DNA from: Setoptus koraiensis
Taxonomy: Eukaryota; Arthropoda
NCBI GenBank assembly: GCA_048013815.1
Contig: CM106586.1
Location: forward strand, 20,522,001-20,586,000
DNA length: 64,000 bases
Direction: 5' to 3'
Shown: one piece after another, positions 1-11,419 of the stretch
How the letters are laid out: each line of letters opens with the position of its first letter
How positions within the stretch are numbered: the stretch's first letter is position 1
Notes under the pieces: generated by a model
What the model saw: the letters and a program-made list of their open reading frames with translations, nothing else
Database searches by the model: none
What the model was told of the DNA's origin: nothing
Translations under genes and position numbers: made by a program

Positions 1-3000
1 GGCCGTGATTTGTTGTGGCGCTTGCTGATTGGCTATTGGCGCCGCTGCCGAGGCCTCAGTTACGTAATTGGGCTCACCTGTCCAGATTGACTGCTTTTGT
101 TTGTTGTGCGCTGCTTGTTGCTGCTGCTGTCTGGCCGTCGCAGCGACCTCTTGCAGCGGCAACCGCACCGCCTTCCATTTCAGGTGACTGGGCTCCATGG
201 TGATCGATGGCATGGTGGTGGTTCTGTCACTGGTGGTGCTCAACAATACAGTGTTGTGGTTGCTGGGCCTGGTCGCAGAGATGGCGCCAGTGGCGCCAAT
301 TAGGTTGACCAGGTTGAGATCGTCGGTCACAGGGGGCGCCCCCATGGCCATCATTGGCGTGGTGGGCAGTGCCACAGGCACGTCAATGGGGGGGCCCGTC
401 GACGGGCCGCCCACGTCACCGTTGAATACCGGCTGATAGTCGGTGCTGATGGCGGGCTTAATTGGCAGCTGCAATTGCGCGCCTGTCCCGCCCACGGGCA
501 CGCTGCCGCCTAGCGGCGGGTAACGCGCAGCGGCGGCCGGCCCGAGCTGGCTCAGTGCCGAGCCGAACAGCAACAATCCCAGACTGTTGACGCCCATACT
601 TTTGGCCAAGCGCCTGTCCGGCGATTGGCCCATTGCAGCGGTCGATCGGTGCACCGGCTTCTGGGGCCACGGCTCAACCTTGAGCCGCTGCTCCAGGGTG
701 CCGTTGCCAGGCGACGATATCTCCGGATCGCCGGCCGCCGCCGCCGCTCTCTCGTCGGGCTCCTTGGGCCGCCTCTGTTGTGGCCAGTCGGTGAGCCGAT
801 TGGAATCGGCAAAACCAGCAATTGAAGTGGCTGTCACAATGGCTTCGTCACGCTCACCTGTCGCCGCGCTGTCACTGGCGCTGCGATCTGCCTCTAATAT
901 CAGCTGTTTGGCCCTTCTGACTGACGGACCTACCTGTTGCGTCACTTGCTGTCTGCTGTCATCTTGTTTCTCGCTGTTGCTGCTGACACTCATCCGCTGG
1001 TCAAGTGTCACCGAGTGATGATGTCGCGTTGCCTCACCAAACGACGGGGTCACCTCAGGTGAGCTTGTGTTACCCGACGATTGGCGGCGGTCGTCCGGCG
1101 AAACTGTCACACCGGACCCGTTCGCCGACGTTGGCGGATGCTGGCCAGCCCACAGTGGCCATTCAAGGGGTGCCTTACCAGCGGACAAGCCAGCGGATAA
1201 ATCGGTCAGGTTTCTGTCGACCGTTATCGTCGGACCGCTGGTGTTGTAGTTGGGGCCCAGCGGCGACGCATGCAAAACAGAGATGTTACTCGCCAGCCGA
1301 TTGGGCTCGCTGAGATGTGGCCGCTCGAACAGCAACTGGCTGCCGTTGCTGGCCGGTTGCGACCCGTCGACGGGCTCGCCCGACGCGGCCAGCGGCCTCC
1401 AGTGACCCGTCCAAGTGACGTTTGCCACCAGTTTGCCCCGGTCAGCGGTTTCCGCCACCGGGTACCGGACGGTTGCGGCGGTCGATAGTGCCGATGCTGC
1501 GGTTGCTGCTGGCGCGGTTGTTGCTGACGCGGTTGTTGCTGATGACGCGCCGGGCGAGGAGCCCGTCGCTCTGGTCGGGACGGCGGCCGTCGTTGTTGGC
1601 GGCGCCGTTGTCGTTGTTGTCGTCGTTGTTGTCGTCGGTGTTGTTGCTGATTGTGCTTTTAGTGTCGATGCTGTGGGTGTCGATGCTGTGGATGTTGACG
1701 CTGTCGCCAGTGGCGCTGTCGTCGACTTGCTGTTGCGCGGATACCGATGGTCGCTGCCGACCGACGACCACAGCATCCGGTCCAGCATCAAATCGGCGAC
1801 ACTCACGGGCTCCAGCGGCTCAACTGGTTGACTTTTGGGCCTGTCGGGCTTGTCGGTGCGACCGCTGAGCGAGCCAAGTGACAATTGCGCCAGGTAATCG
1901 ACCTGTTGCTGGTCGGCCTTGGCGCCCTTGCTCTTGGTCCTGTTGGCGAGCTGCTGTTTCTTGGCCGCTGTTGCGCTGTCGTGCTTGGCGCCCTTCATTT
2001 GTTCACCGGTGCCGGTTGTTGGTTGGTGCTTTGTGTCAGCTGTTTGTTGGTGCTTTGTGTCAGCCGTTTGTTGACCTGTCGACACAGTCGACACTGTCGG
2101 CCGCTTGTCATTATCAGCTGTTGGGCGATACATGCTGCTGTTGGAGTTGTTGGCCAATGCTTGTTTGTTGTTGTTTATCGCTGACAGCAGCTGCTGATTG
2201 TTTGCCGCTGTCAGTGTCAGTGTCGGCTGATGACGTAAATTGCCACTAAAGCGACCGTTATTGTCCGTTGTTGGCAAGCTAACAGCGTGCTGACGATGCG
2301 CAGTGTGAAACAGACTGTTGGGCACCATAATGACGCGCTCGTGATTAATCAGGTGACTATAATTGGCGATTATGGTGCCAATTGGCGTGCGACCATTGCC
2401 GGCCAGCAGGCGCTCATTGTGCGCGCCCATCATGGGCCCCATCGTGTGCGCGAACGGATGCTGGCTGAGCCAGGCGAAATTGTTATTGCCGGCGCTATTA
2501 TTGGTTGTGGTTACATAATTTATGGCCGCTTGTTGTCGCGCTGGCGCCGCTCCAGCCGCCGCTCCAGCCGCCGGCTTGTTGTGATTGTGACCGGAAGTGG
2601 TCAAGTTTGACCAGGGCGCCACTGGCATCGGTGGCTGTTTGTGGTTGTGGTTGGCGTGGTGGTTGGCGTGGTGGTTGGCGGCCGATGACAGCGCCAAAAC
2701 GCTGTCCAGCAGCGCGCCGGTGCCGCTTTCAGCCGCCAGCTCGGCATTTGGCTGAGCCGGCGATTGTCGCAACGGCGCCGCGATTATTAATGGCTTCAGG
2801 TGAGCGGCGGTCAGTGGCTGCAGCGGCACTTGTTGCTGCTGCTTGCCGGCCGCTGATTGAATTGAATTGGCAATTAACGCCAACGAGCCTTTCAGATGCC
2901 TGCCAGCCTTGTTGCTGTTATTGCCACCGATGCTCCTGTTAAGCTTGCTGTCGACGCTCAAGTTATTATTACTATTATTGCCGTTATTATTATTGCCGTT

Positions 3001-3529
3001 ATTACCGTTCCCGTTATTACGATTATTGCCGCTGTTGTTGTTGTTGTTGCCGTTGTTGTTGCTGTTGTTGTTGCTGTTGTTGTTGTTGTTGTTGTTGCTG
3101 GCTCTCAGTTGCTTGTCGAGCAGCGCCAGCAGCGCTACGTTGCCGGGGTCCTGAAACATGTGAGCAACTCGCTGACCGCTCATCAGTGACAGCTCTGATC
3201 CCCTCTCAATTGACATATTCATGCCAGCGCGATAATCGGTTATTTGGCGACTAATCGGCGATTGTTGCCCCTCGCCAGGCCTCGCCAGCGTCATTGTGGC
3301 CAGCTGAATCGGCTGAACGCTGTGAGTTCGTTTGTCCAGCACCGTTTCGTCCAATTGCAGGCCCTGATTGTTGTCGCTAATGTGGTTGTTGTTTGCACTC
3401 AACAACAGGCGCTGCTGCCGCTGCTGCTGCAGCTCGTCCAACAGCGACGCTCGCTTGTCGCCGGCGTCCATTACGTAAACCTGCTGACCGTCCACCACTT
3501 GTTGTTGTTGTAGTTGTTGATGCTGCTGA

Positions 3530-3565
<36 letters not shown>

Positions 3566-5007
3566 GCTGCCGAGCCGCCGCTGCCTAGCCGCAATCCGTT
3601 GTCGAGTGTCGCCAACAGCGACACGGAGCCCCTGGCGTCCGCGTCGTCGTCATAAATGACCCCGTCGTTTGCGTTGTGCTGCAACTGGCTGCCAATGGGC
3701 CGCTTTGGGGACAAAACGTGTGCCACCACGGGCGCCCCAACGACAACGCCCAACGTGCCGTTGACGGACTGATCGAGCACCGAGTGCTGATTGACAAGAT
3801 CTGACACTTGCAGCACCGTGTCATCGCTGGACAGATGAGGGCGCTTGTTGGCCGACACCGACACAAAACTCGGCTGCTCTGCCGACTGGTGGCGTGACAG
3901 CGATGGCACTTGTTGCAATTGTTGGCTGTTGTCGCTTTTGTTGCGCTGTACGGGCAGCCTGTTCAGCGACGCCAAACTCTCACTGTCGCTAATCTCGTAC
4001 GGAGCCGCACTTACGTAATCCGTCGATTTCTTGCTGTTGTTCAGTTGTTGTTGTTGTTGTTGCTGTTGCTGTTCGAGCTGTTGCTGCTGCAGTTGTTGCC
4101 GCTGGCTCGTTTGCAGCAGCAGCGCGTCCAGCAGCTGATTGGCCTCCTCCAGCGAGCTCGTGGAGGCCAGCAGCTGCCTGAGGAGCCCCTCTTCTTGTTG
4201 TTGCTGTTGTTGTTGTTGCTGCTGCTGTTGCTGTTGAGCATTGTCGTCGATCAGCTGAACTGGCTGAATTATTTGCAGCATGGACACCGCGCCAGAGCCG
4301 GAAGTGGCCGGCTCGTTTTGCACCGTTGAGTTGGGCGCCGTTCTCGCTGTGTTGGCTGTGATTGTGGCCAAGCTACGACTTGTTGTGTCAATTGTGTTGT
4401 GATTTTGATTATTGTGATCATTTTCGCTCACTAACGTGTTGTCAACCATTAACGCATTTGCATACTTTATTTGGCCAGTTCCTTGGACGCCGGCCGCCAG
4501 TGTGTGCGGCGCCGTCACGTCGAACGCGGCCAGACTTGCTTGGGGCCCACTCTGTGGCTGCAACGGGTGCTGTTCGCCGGGACCCGCCGTGCGGCACCAA
4601 CCGGCGCTCAAAATAACGAGGGCCCACACGGCACAATAGGCCGCCAGTCGACTTGTTAGGAATACGTGATTATAGTTGGGTCTGGCAGCCGTGCTACCGA
4701 TTGATTTGTTTTGTTTGTGGCATATGTGGCTGCTGCTGACTGCTGCTGCGGTTGTTGTTGTTGTTGTTGTTGTCGATGATTTTAATTGTGCAAAAGAACT
4801 GCAACGATTCTGTTTGCTATCACTGTTTTCGCGTGAATTTCTTCTTCTATTCACCTGTTTGTGTTCACTCGGTTTTTGCTCAAGCCCACACAACCTGTTT
4901 GCTGTCAACAATGTGTCGTGGTGGCGATTCACTGATAAATAACTTATTGACGATGATACTGGTTTGGTTTGGGCGCCGCTCGGGCCCTGTGCGGTTGCTT
5001 GCGCCAT
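1..5007 (-). CDS. Large unidentified Q/N/T-rich protein with one N-terminal hydrophobic segment (3' end outside window)
   Basis: The minus strand has no stop codon in this frame from an in-frame TAG at 5302-5304 down to base 1, so the gene continues beyond the window. The first useful ATG is at 5007; ATGs at 5283 and 5199 are also in frame. From 5007 the part seen is 1,669 residues. Residues 121-137 are hydrophobic (AAYCAVWALVILSAG) and end at Trp-Cys, resembling a signal peptide or type II signal anchor, but about 115 polar residues precede it, so the start or an upstream exon is uncertain. Beyond it lie a 14-Gln run near residue 259, a leucine-rich stretch (EEGLLRQLLASTSSLEEANQ) at about 273, more Gln near 312 and 480-503, Asn runs at 636-683, a Thr-rich segment near 1120-1145 and several N-x-S/T sites. 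The protein is mostly disordered. No enzymatic, zinc-finger or DNA-binding domain is visible, so the function is unknown. Two CAG|GTGAGC sequences (about 73-80 and 859-866) could be donors, although the frame stays open through them. Confidence 0.8.
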
Positions 5008-5431
5008 CAAACAGGGCGCTCGGGCGCTCGCAAACGTGGGCAGCGTGTCTGGGCGTCGAGCAAGACTTGATTTGGCCTGCTCTATGAGTAGTTTGCAGTA
5101 GCTGACACTTGGGCCCGCGCACCGGCGAGCCGTTTTGCTCGTTTTTCGCGCACTATCTTGTTGGGGCCCCTCGTTTGGGGGCCATTCTTTTGCTGGCATT
5201 TGTTGTGTGGGAGTGTGCGAATTGATAGTGTTGATGCAGTTTGCTTGCTTGCTGGCGCAATCGCGCCTCGTTTGGCTCGACATTGCGACAGCTCGTTGGT
5301 GCTATATGCCGGATATAATATCCGATATTTCAGTTGTTATTAGTTGTTATTAGTTGCTAGACAAATGGCAGCTGACTGTTTCTAATTTTTCACAACATCG
5401 CGCTGCCTGACAAATGACTGATTGTTGTCTG

Positions 5432-5499
5432 GCCAATTGTCAACTGTCAACTGTCAGCTGGCCGATTGTCAACTGTCAGCTGGCCGATTGTCAATTGTC
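5432..5499. repeat. 22-bp tandem repeat
   Basis: Two exact 22-bp units (5451-5472 and 5473-5494) with degenerate flanking copies. Each unit carries a CAGCTG E-box followed by GGCCGATTGTCAA. Confidence 0.85.
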
Positions 5500-6430
5500 G
5501 ATGGGCCTGCTTGGGCAGTTGGCCGATGCTCGACCGACAACAGCGAGCACTCTAATTCGGGCCGCTGTTGCTGTCGCTGTTGTTGTAATGACGCGATTAT
5601 CTAATCTTGTATTTAAACAAATCTTGTTGTTGTTGTTGTTGTATGCTCTTTTACGACTGTGCGATCTTTTGCGCCACTGCGCCCGTCGTCATTAACAGCG
5701 GCAACGGCGCCAGCGTCCGACTGCCGGCTTGCCAAATTGAGCAATAACCCTAACTGGCTATAATTAAACTGGCCGCCCGCTCGCCGAAACTGTCGCAAAC
5801 TGTCGCAAACTGTCGCCGACTGCCGCCGCTAACTGTCGCTAACTGTCGGTAATTGTTGGTTCGTTTGTTTGTTTGTTTGTTTGTCTATTCTGGTCGATCT
5901 TCGGCTCGGCCGAGTTTGAAATGGACAGTGGCCGCAGTGCAAGTGGACGGCGTATCGCTGGGTGGTGTCTCGCATAAAATTAAATTGACATTTGCACACA
6001 ACGTTGCCAAACGGACGACCGGCCACTTGTTGGCCACTTGTTGGCTCTTCGCCTGTCGGGCGGCTTCTTTTCGGGCCGGCGCTTCTTCGTTTTTCGGGCC
6101 GCTTCTTCGTATTTCGAGCCGCTTCTTCGCTGCCCCTTTTCGGACACTCCGGCCACTCGCAAACTTATAAATAATAATAATTGACGCAACTCTCGCTCGC
6201 TGTCGCCGGTAGGCCGGTCGGTCTCACACTGGCCACAGTTCGTTAGCGGCCGAGATGCGCCTTGATTAGGCGATTGCGCAAGCCGCTCGACTGTCGCTCG
6301 ACTGTCGCAAGGCGCTTCGCTCGGCGTGTCCGTTCACTTCCTCGTTGTCGCTCGCCGTTGCTCTATCTCTCGACTCGACAGTCTCGCTATCTCTCAACTC
6401 GGGCCGTTCTCTCGCGGGCTATCTGTCTCT

Positions 6431-6525
6431 GCTGGTCTCTATTGGTCGCTTGCTGGTCTCTGTTGGTCGCTTGCTGGTCTCTATTAGTCGCTGGCTGGTC
6501 TCTATTGGTCGCTGGCTGGTCGCTG
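6431..6525. repeat. 21-bp tandem repeat
   Basis: The unit GCTGGTCTCTATTGGTCGCT plus one base recurs at 6431, 6452, 6473, 6494 and 6515 with a few substitutions. Function unknown. Confidence 0.85.
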
Positions 6526-7464
6526 CTGTTGCCGGTTGTGCTCACCTGTCACAGCGGCGCCGTTACATTTGATTCTTCGAAAGTCGCCGTCGATGCTGTC
6601 CCCCGCGAATGCCGCCGCCGCCGCTGCCGCCGCTTATGAATTCGGATGAGTCGCTGCGATTGGCTTCGGGCCGCCGCCGCCGCCGAACAGGCACTGGTCA
6701 GTCGCTGGTCAGTGGCGCTTCTTCAACTGTGCCACTAACACTGTTCGTGCTATGCCAAAGTTATGCTGTAATAATTATGCTTCTTGATGTGAATGATGAT
6801 GTCAAGATAAACGGGCGGCTGTCGTTGCCGCTGTGGCTGCCTGTGCGATTTGGCTGCCTCTGTGACCGACTATCTGCGTCCGTTCGTTCGTTACCTGTTT
6901 AACTCGTCTTCTTCGCTTGTTGCGCTGCTTCGAGCGCTCGCCGATCCGGCCCAACAGTCCGCTGGCTTACACTGGCCGCTGTGGGGGCTCACAAGTGACG
7001 CCGTTCCATTAAGTTCATTAAGTGTGTGCTATTGCGATCCAAAGATTGATTAGTGATCCTTTCGCTGGCTCGCTGCTGTCGTTCGCTCTCGCTCGCTCTC
7101 TCGCTTGTTCTTATTATATAATGCTCTTATTATATAATGTTATGTATTGTGTGTTGGCTCAATTTGCTTGATACTTAAATTGGTCGCCGGACACAGGCAA
7201 TTGGCGCTCGGTGTGCCGGCTGGAAACGGTCGAGAGGGTCGCACACACAAACAACACGGCAAACATTTGTTGACAAAGTTCAACCAACTGACACAACCCA
7301 ACACTGTCGCTTTGTCGCTCGCCAATTTTCACTAACTTCAACAGCCAATTCAACCGCTAACTGCAACTGCCCAAATGGCCCTTGCGATGCCCGAACGCTC
7401 GTTAGCGACCGAAGCGGGCGAACTTTAATCAAATGAGGGATAATTTATCGTTGCGTCACACAAT

Positions 7465-7546
7465 ATCCGTCTTGTCGTTGTTGCTGTCGTTGTTGTCGTT
7501 GCTGCTGTTGTCGTTGTTGCTGTTGTCGTTGTTGCTGTTGTCGTAT
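7465..7546. repeat. TTG/CTG/TCG triplet-rich tract
   Basis: Imperfect array of GTTGTTGCTGTCG-type units. Read on the minus strand it is AAC/GAC/AGC-rich and would give Asn/Asp/Ser, but no ORF with a credible start or splice signal contains it. Confidence 0.7.
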
Positions 7547-7765
7547 TTGTGTGCGGCTATTTGTGCCGCTATTTGTGCCGTTGCGGTCGTCGCTGTCGCT
7601 TGTCGTGGCGCAACAATTTCAGATATTGCTTACGACTGGTCCGAGGCTATGGCTTCTTCGAGTGTGGATCTGCCTGCCGTATTCCACTCAATTAGCATGC
7701 CAGCGAAATGCGTTTGTCTCGCTTCTTCTCACCATTTATGCCAGCCACACATCCAGCCGATTCGC

Positions 7766-7853
7766 CGTATATTCTCGGTATATTGGCCGTATATTCTCGG
7801 TATATTGGCCGTATATTCTCGGTATATTCACCATATATTCACGGTATATTGTC
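7766..7853. repeat. 22-bp tandem repeat built from 11-bp half units
   Basis: Four units start at 7766, 7788, 7810 and 7832. Each is two related 11-mers (CGTATATTCTC and GGTATATTGGC); the last units drift to GGTATATTCAC. The 11-bp period and the tattcac core resemble the array at 60847-60912. Confidence 0.9.
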
Positions 7854-8119
7854 CGTGCCTATCGACGGCGCTTCTTCGCGCCGAGTCGCTCGCTACTAGC
7901 CACTGTCTCTCACTGCTGACCGACGGACTCGCTAACTGGATATTGGATAACTGAACAACTGGATATTTAAACAACTGGACAACTAAATAACTGGCTAACT
8001 GGATGAATGATGCCTCGCCGATGACGCAACCGTTGCAATTCAATATTCATTCATCTTTTTGTGTGTCTGCTGGCGAGCATGCGATCAATTCGGACGTCAG
8101 CTAATGGTGGTCCCGTTAC

Positions 8120-8120
<1 letters not shown>

Positions 8121-8190
<70 letters not shown>
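8121..8190. repeat. (TG)35 microsatellite
   Basis: Seventy uninterrupted bases of TG. Such runs are hypervariable and can adopt Z-DNA under negative supercoiling. Confidence 0.98.
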
Positions 8191-8195
<5 letters not shown>

Positions 8196-8642
8196 CGCTA
8201 TCTTGATTGGCAACAAAACGATCACGATGTCGGCCAGTTCGAGCGTACGTAATGGCCACTCGAAGCTGGCTAATGTTGCATAAGCGCCAGTGTCTTATCT
8301 TATCGCATGCTGTCGCTGATGATGCTGTCGTTGTCGCTGTTGCCGGTGATGATTCTGTCGTTGTTGTTGATGTTGTTGTTGTTGCTTTCGCCTATGATGA
8401 TTCTGTCGTTGTTGCTGTTGCTGTCGTCGTTGCTCGCTGACGGCGACTGGTGCGACGGGATACTTGCGATGACGAGATCACTGAGATAGATTGGCCAACC
8501 GAATGTATAATATCTGACGACGATCGGCCTAATGATCGGGCGGGCCAGCCAAACCGAGCCGAGCCAAACGTCGCTATGCTTGCGATGGCCGATGTTCGTG
8601 ACGCAATGATTGATGCGGCCCCTGGCTCGCTCTCTCGGACAG

Positions 8643-8735
8643 CTCTATCTCTGGCGAATAAGACTCTATCTGGCGGATAAAACTATTTCTGGCGCATAAA
8701 ACTCTATCTGGCGGATAAAACTCTATCTGGCGGCT
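8643..8735. repeat. About 19-bp tandem repeat containing GATAAA
   Basis: Four to five copies of CTCTATCTGGCGGATAAAA with small variations (gaataag, gcataaa). Each full copy provides a GATAA core and, through TATCT, an inverted GATA-type core. Confidence 0.85.
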
Positions 8736-9259
8736 ATCGCTCACTGATAAAATGGTATCGATGCTGTGCACGCTGGTGCGGCTTGACGGGCTCGCTGGCT
8801 CGATGCTATCGGGTTGACAGGCGATAAATAACGTCTCTTGTTGGGCGCCAATTTGCTTAATTTGCAAATTTGTTTAATTGTCGCTGGGTGCGGCCCGGCT
8901 CGTGGGTGCCGTCGCTGATCGTCGCTGATCGTCGCCGACCGTCGCTGATCGTCGGTTATCGGCGAATCTTCAAATCTTGGCAACTGTGCGAATCTAATTG
9001 GGCGACGTTCGAGCGATTCGAATTGGGCAAACTGATGCGAGCAACCCGATCGCAAAATACGTTACGTAATGTTGCAATGTGTTGTGTTGGCGATTATCGG
9101 GCTGGCAGTTTTAATTTTAGCTGCTGCAATTAGTTTGTCTGTGTCGGCCAGCGATGATATTAGTTTGCTTGTTGATGATATTAGTTTGCTTGCGATGATG
9201 CTGGCCCGGCCAACTGTTGTGTGCCTGCGAGTGACACTTGTTGATTCCGTTGATTAGGC

Positions 9260-9292
9260 AAATGATTCAAATGATTCAAATGATTCAAATGA
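9260..9292. repeat. 9-bp tandem repeat AAATGATTC
   Basis: Three full copies plus a partial one of AAATGATTC, followed by GATGATTATC. Confidence 0.85.
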
Positions 9293-9930
9293 TGATTATC
9301 TTTTCATGATGAATCTCTCTGGCTTGCGAGCGGCCCAACAGTGGCCAGCCGAACAGCGGGCAGCCGGACAGTGGGCAAGCGGGCGAGAGATGCTACAACT
9401 GGCGCCACTTGGCAACTTAATTATACTGTTCGCCTAATGACTCTGGTGTGTGTGTGTGTGTGCTAAAAAAACTAATTAATCTGATGGGACTATTCTCACC
9501 GACACACAACAACACAACTTGTCTTGTTGTTGTCACAAGCAAGTGAGTTAATTGATCTCGCTTGCCGATTTGATCTGGGCGCAATGTGCACTGAGCTGGC
9601 TGGCGTTTGATTGCACCAGTTTGAGTGACAACTAAAAATAGGTGCCAGCAGCGGCACTAAGCATTGTGTTGGATCGCAATCGTACACAACGTACATTTAA
9701 TATAGTCGCTAGCGACAAAGCAGCGGCCAGGTGAGCAAACAAACAAATAGACAAACAACTCGTCTCGACATTGCGCAACGGTCGCCCGCCCCCGACAAGT
9801 CGATCATGCGCTGCGACTTGCGACCAGTGCTCTATTACAAACAATTTAAATGATGCTCGCCAGTATCTCATTTCAAACTGCTCAGCTTCAAACTCTTGCC
9901 GCTCACTCCATCGCCAGCTTCATCTTCTCT

Positions 9931-9990
9931 CGCTCACCTGAGCTCACCTGAGCTCGCCTGTGCTCACCTGAGCTCACCTGTGCTCGCCTG
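9931..9990 (-). promoter_or_regulatory. Homotypic 10-bp array of CAGGTG E-boxes
   Basis: Six consecutive 10-bp units, each reading CAGG(T/C)GAGC(T/A/G) on the minus strand; four of the six keep the exact CAGGTG core. CAGGTG is the known target of Snail/Escargot/ZEB zinc fingers and some bHLH dimers. A period close to one helical turn would place the cores on the same face of the DNA. Regulatory activity is inferred. The same sequence also looks like repeated splice donors (CAG|GTGAGC). Confidence 0.5.
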
Positions 9991-10590
9991 AACTTGCTTG
10001 CTTCGTTGCTGCGTTGCACCTGTCCAGTTGTTGGCCGTTGTTTGTGCGCACTCGCAACAAGTGCTGTTGTTGTTGTTGTTGTTGTTGTTGGCATCGGGCC
10101 AGCACAACAAACAAACAAACACATAGTGTTACACATGAGATGGCTTTGTTGTTATGCGTGAATATTGCGGTTTTCAAGGTGCAACTCAAGCGTGCTCTTG
10201 TTGTCTCGTCCAACAAATCGGCCGCTCTTTTTTCCTACTCTTACGCTGGACTCACCTGTCGTCGTCGTTGTTGGCGTTGTCGTTGTTGCTGCTTTGTTTG
10301 CCCGCTCAACGCTCATACAATCTGTTACTCTCTAACGGTTACGCAATCTGAGACGGCTCACAATTGTCAGCTCATTTGCTGTCGCTGCTGCAAACTTCAC
10401 TGGCGCAGAGAGGATGTTGACCGCACACCGCGAATTAAACTTGCACAAACACCGTCAATACAAGTACCGTTACACAAATAGCCCTGCTGCATAGGTCTAG
10501 AATCATACGATGCAATGGCCTTTGTCTCTGCAGCGACACTGTGCAGCCGCTACTTGTCACTAGTGTCAATTGTCAGCTGATGGCGGCCGC

Positions 10591-10652
10591 TGTTTGACAG
10601 CAGCGTCTGTTTGACAGCAGCGTCTGTTTGACAGCAGCGTCTGTTTGACAGC
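10591..10652. repeat. 17-bp tandem repeat with TTGACAG core
   Basis: Three exact copies of TGTTTGACAGCAGCGTC (10591, 10608, 10625) plus a partial fourth. TGACAG is the consensus of TALE homeodomain proteins (Meis/Homothorax, TGIF), so the array could be a homotypic binding cluster. That role is inferred. Confidence 0.85.
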
Positions 10653-11419
10653 CACCGCCACTAACAGCTGACGACAAGCACGAGTTGGCAACACGAGTCT
10701 CTCATCACCATAACCAGCTGGTTGCATTTCACCTGTCAGGGCTGGCCGTACATGACGACACAATCTCAAGTGGGCCTCGAGGGACAATGTCATCGCAACA
10801 GAACAGATGATGCATGTTGCGCAACCAACGAGGCCATAATCTAATTTCCATCGGCTGTCATCTGCTCACTCTTTCTCCCTGTCTCTCGCTGCAACGTCGC
10901 CGCTACAACATTTTCACTCGTGTAAAACTATTCACAAAATCACTGTCACTTTCACATGACAAGATAGTTACGCAATGAACAAAGTGCTTCGAGAGTCACT
11001 CAAACAGCCACCTGAGACCCTTGCAGTAAAGCTGACAAAAAAAAAAGACTATACGCTGACAATAGAATTGAATTAATAATAATCCTTTGAGCTCGTTTGA
11101 CAAACTACTTTAGACTACAAAGTTCAGTCACACATTGCATGATAAATCAAATCACCTGTTTTATCGCTTATTTGATAATGTTATCATGATGGCATGTCAA
11201 TATGAATCAAGTTCATTTGTTATCGCTGTGTTGCTGTACTGTCATGGAGGCTCTTGTATCAGCTCACAATTGTCAGTTGAGTATATTTTGCTGTAATCAC
11301 TTGTTGTGAGCACTGTTGCAAACATATACACGGCCAATACAGTGACATGTTTCCTGTGTGTCGTTAATAGAGCTAATGTCACATTAGATTAGAACAAGAA
11401 TCGATCGGATATCATCACC

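Larger units (their letters stand above)
5008..11419. other. Non-coding region rich in short tandem repeats, between divergent genes
   Basis: I see no convincing coding exon here. The stretch separates the minus-strand large ORF from the plus-strand secreted-protein gene, so it should hold both promoters and 5' UTR exons. Minus-strand CAG|GTGAG donors at about 6540 and 10248 (followed by C and T) could end 5' UTR exons of the large gene. A TATAAATA at about 6165 and a near-palindromic AT-rich element at 5311-5325 are possible core-promoter pieces. The tandem arrays are listed separately. From about 10800 to 11400 the sequence becomes less GC-rich and nearly repeat-free. Confidence 0.6.

Noticed and set aside
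3910-4329. Plus-strand Leu-rich open frame
   Set aside because: It is the antisense of the poly-Gln part of the minus-strand large ORF; its Leu runs are complements of CAA/CAG codons.
8059-8283. Val/Cys repeat ORF
   Set aside because: Translation of the (TG)35 microsatellite.
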